Made by a program: the position numbers and the translations under genes. A stretch of DNA of 6,554 nucleotides. Origin: Thermoflexales bacterium. GTDB lineage: Bacteria; Chloroflexota; Anaerolineae; S140-20. The stretch is taken from NCBI GenBank assembly GCA_015484715.1, contig WFUY01000352.1, positions 1 through 6,554 of the forward strand, given 5' to 3'. The notes beneath the pieces were generated by a model, which saw only the letters and a list, made by a program, of their open reading frames with translations, did not search any database and was not told the origin of the DNA. The number at the start of each line of letters is the position of its first letter. The first letter of the stretch is position 1. Positions 6,554 through 6,554 of this stretch are shown here, in pieces.

Positions 6554-6554
6554 T

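Overview
The window is GC-rich bacterial DNA with four clear genes and one gene cut by the left edge. The likely source is Chloroflexota or a similar thermophile-type lineage. That guess rests on the GC-rich codon use, a coiled-coil protein with a nuclease-like C-terminus, a long multi-GAF soluble histidine kinase, and the style of the primary sigma factor. It is an inference from protein character, not a database result.

Left half, plus strand. Bases 2-742 are the 3' part of a gene whose N-terminal region is a 42-bp tandem repeat encoding a 14-residue coiled-coil unit, followed by a probable PD-(D/E)XK-like domain. After 76 bases comes a 1106-residue cytoplasmic sensor histidine kinase (819-4139) with five GAF domains, a short coiled coil, HisKA and HATPase. 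Its third GAF carries the His and Tyr pattern of the DosS/DevS heme GAF. No response regulator is visible in the window.

Right half, minus strand. A strong hairpin plus T-tract (4154-4190) separates the kinase from the convergent primary sigma factor gene rpoD/sigA (4204-5403). Upstream of rpoD, and co-oriented, is a DUF177/YceD gene (5482-5973). A near-consensus promoter (TTGACT, 17 bp, TGTTATAAT; 6062-6090) stands upstream and probably drives yceD-rpoD as an operon, so the sigma factor could transcribe its own gene. At the right edge is the 3' end of hisF (6257-6553).

The 283-bp gap between hisF and yceD (5974-6256) holds that promoter and a 149-bp segment bounded by imperfect inverted repeats. 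The segment is flanked by similar GGTTTTAA-type direct repeats and contains a perfect 8-bp hairpin, so it resembles a small non-autonomous mobile element or dispersed repeat. No intergenic gap exceeds 300 bases. The most interesting points are the candidate heme-binding GAF, the possible mini-element beside the sigma-factor operon promoter, and the near-identical coiled-coil repeats.
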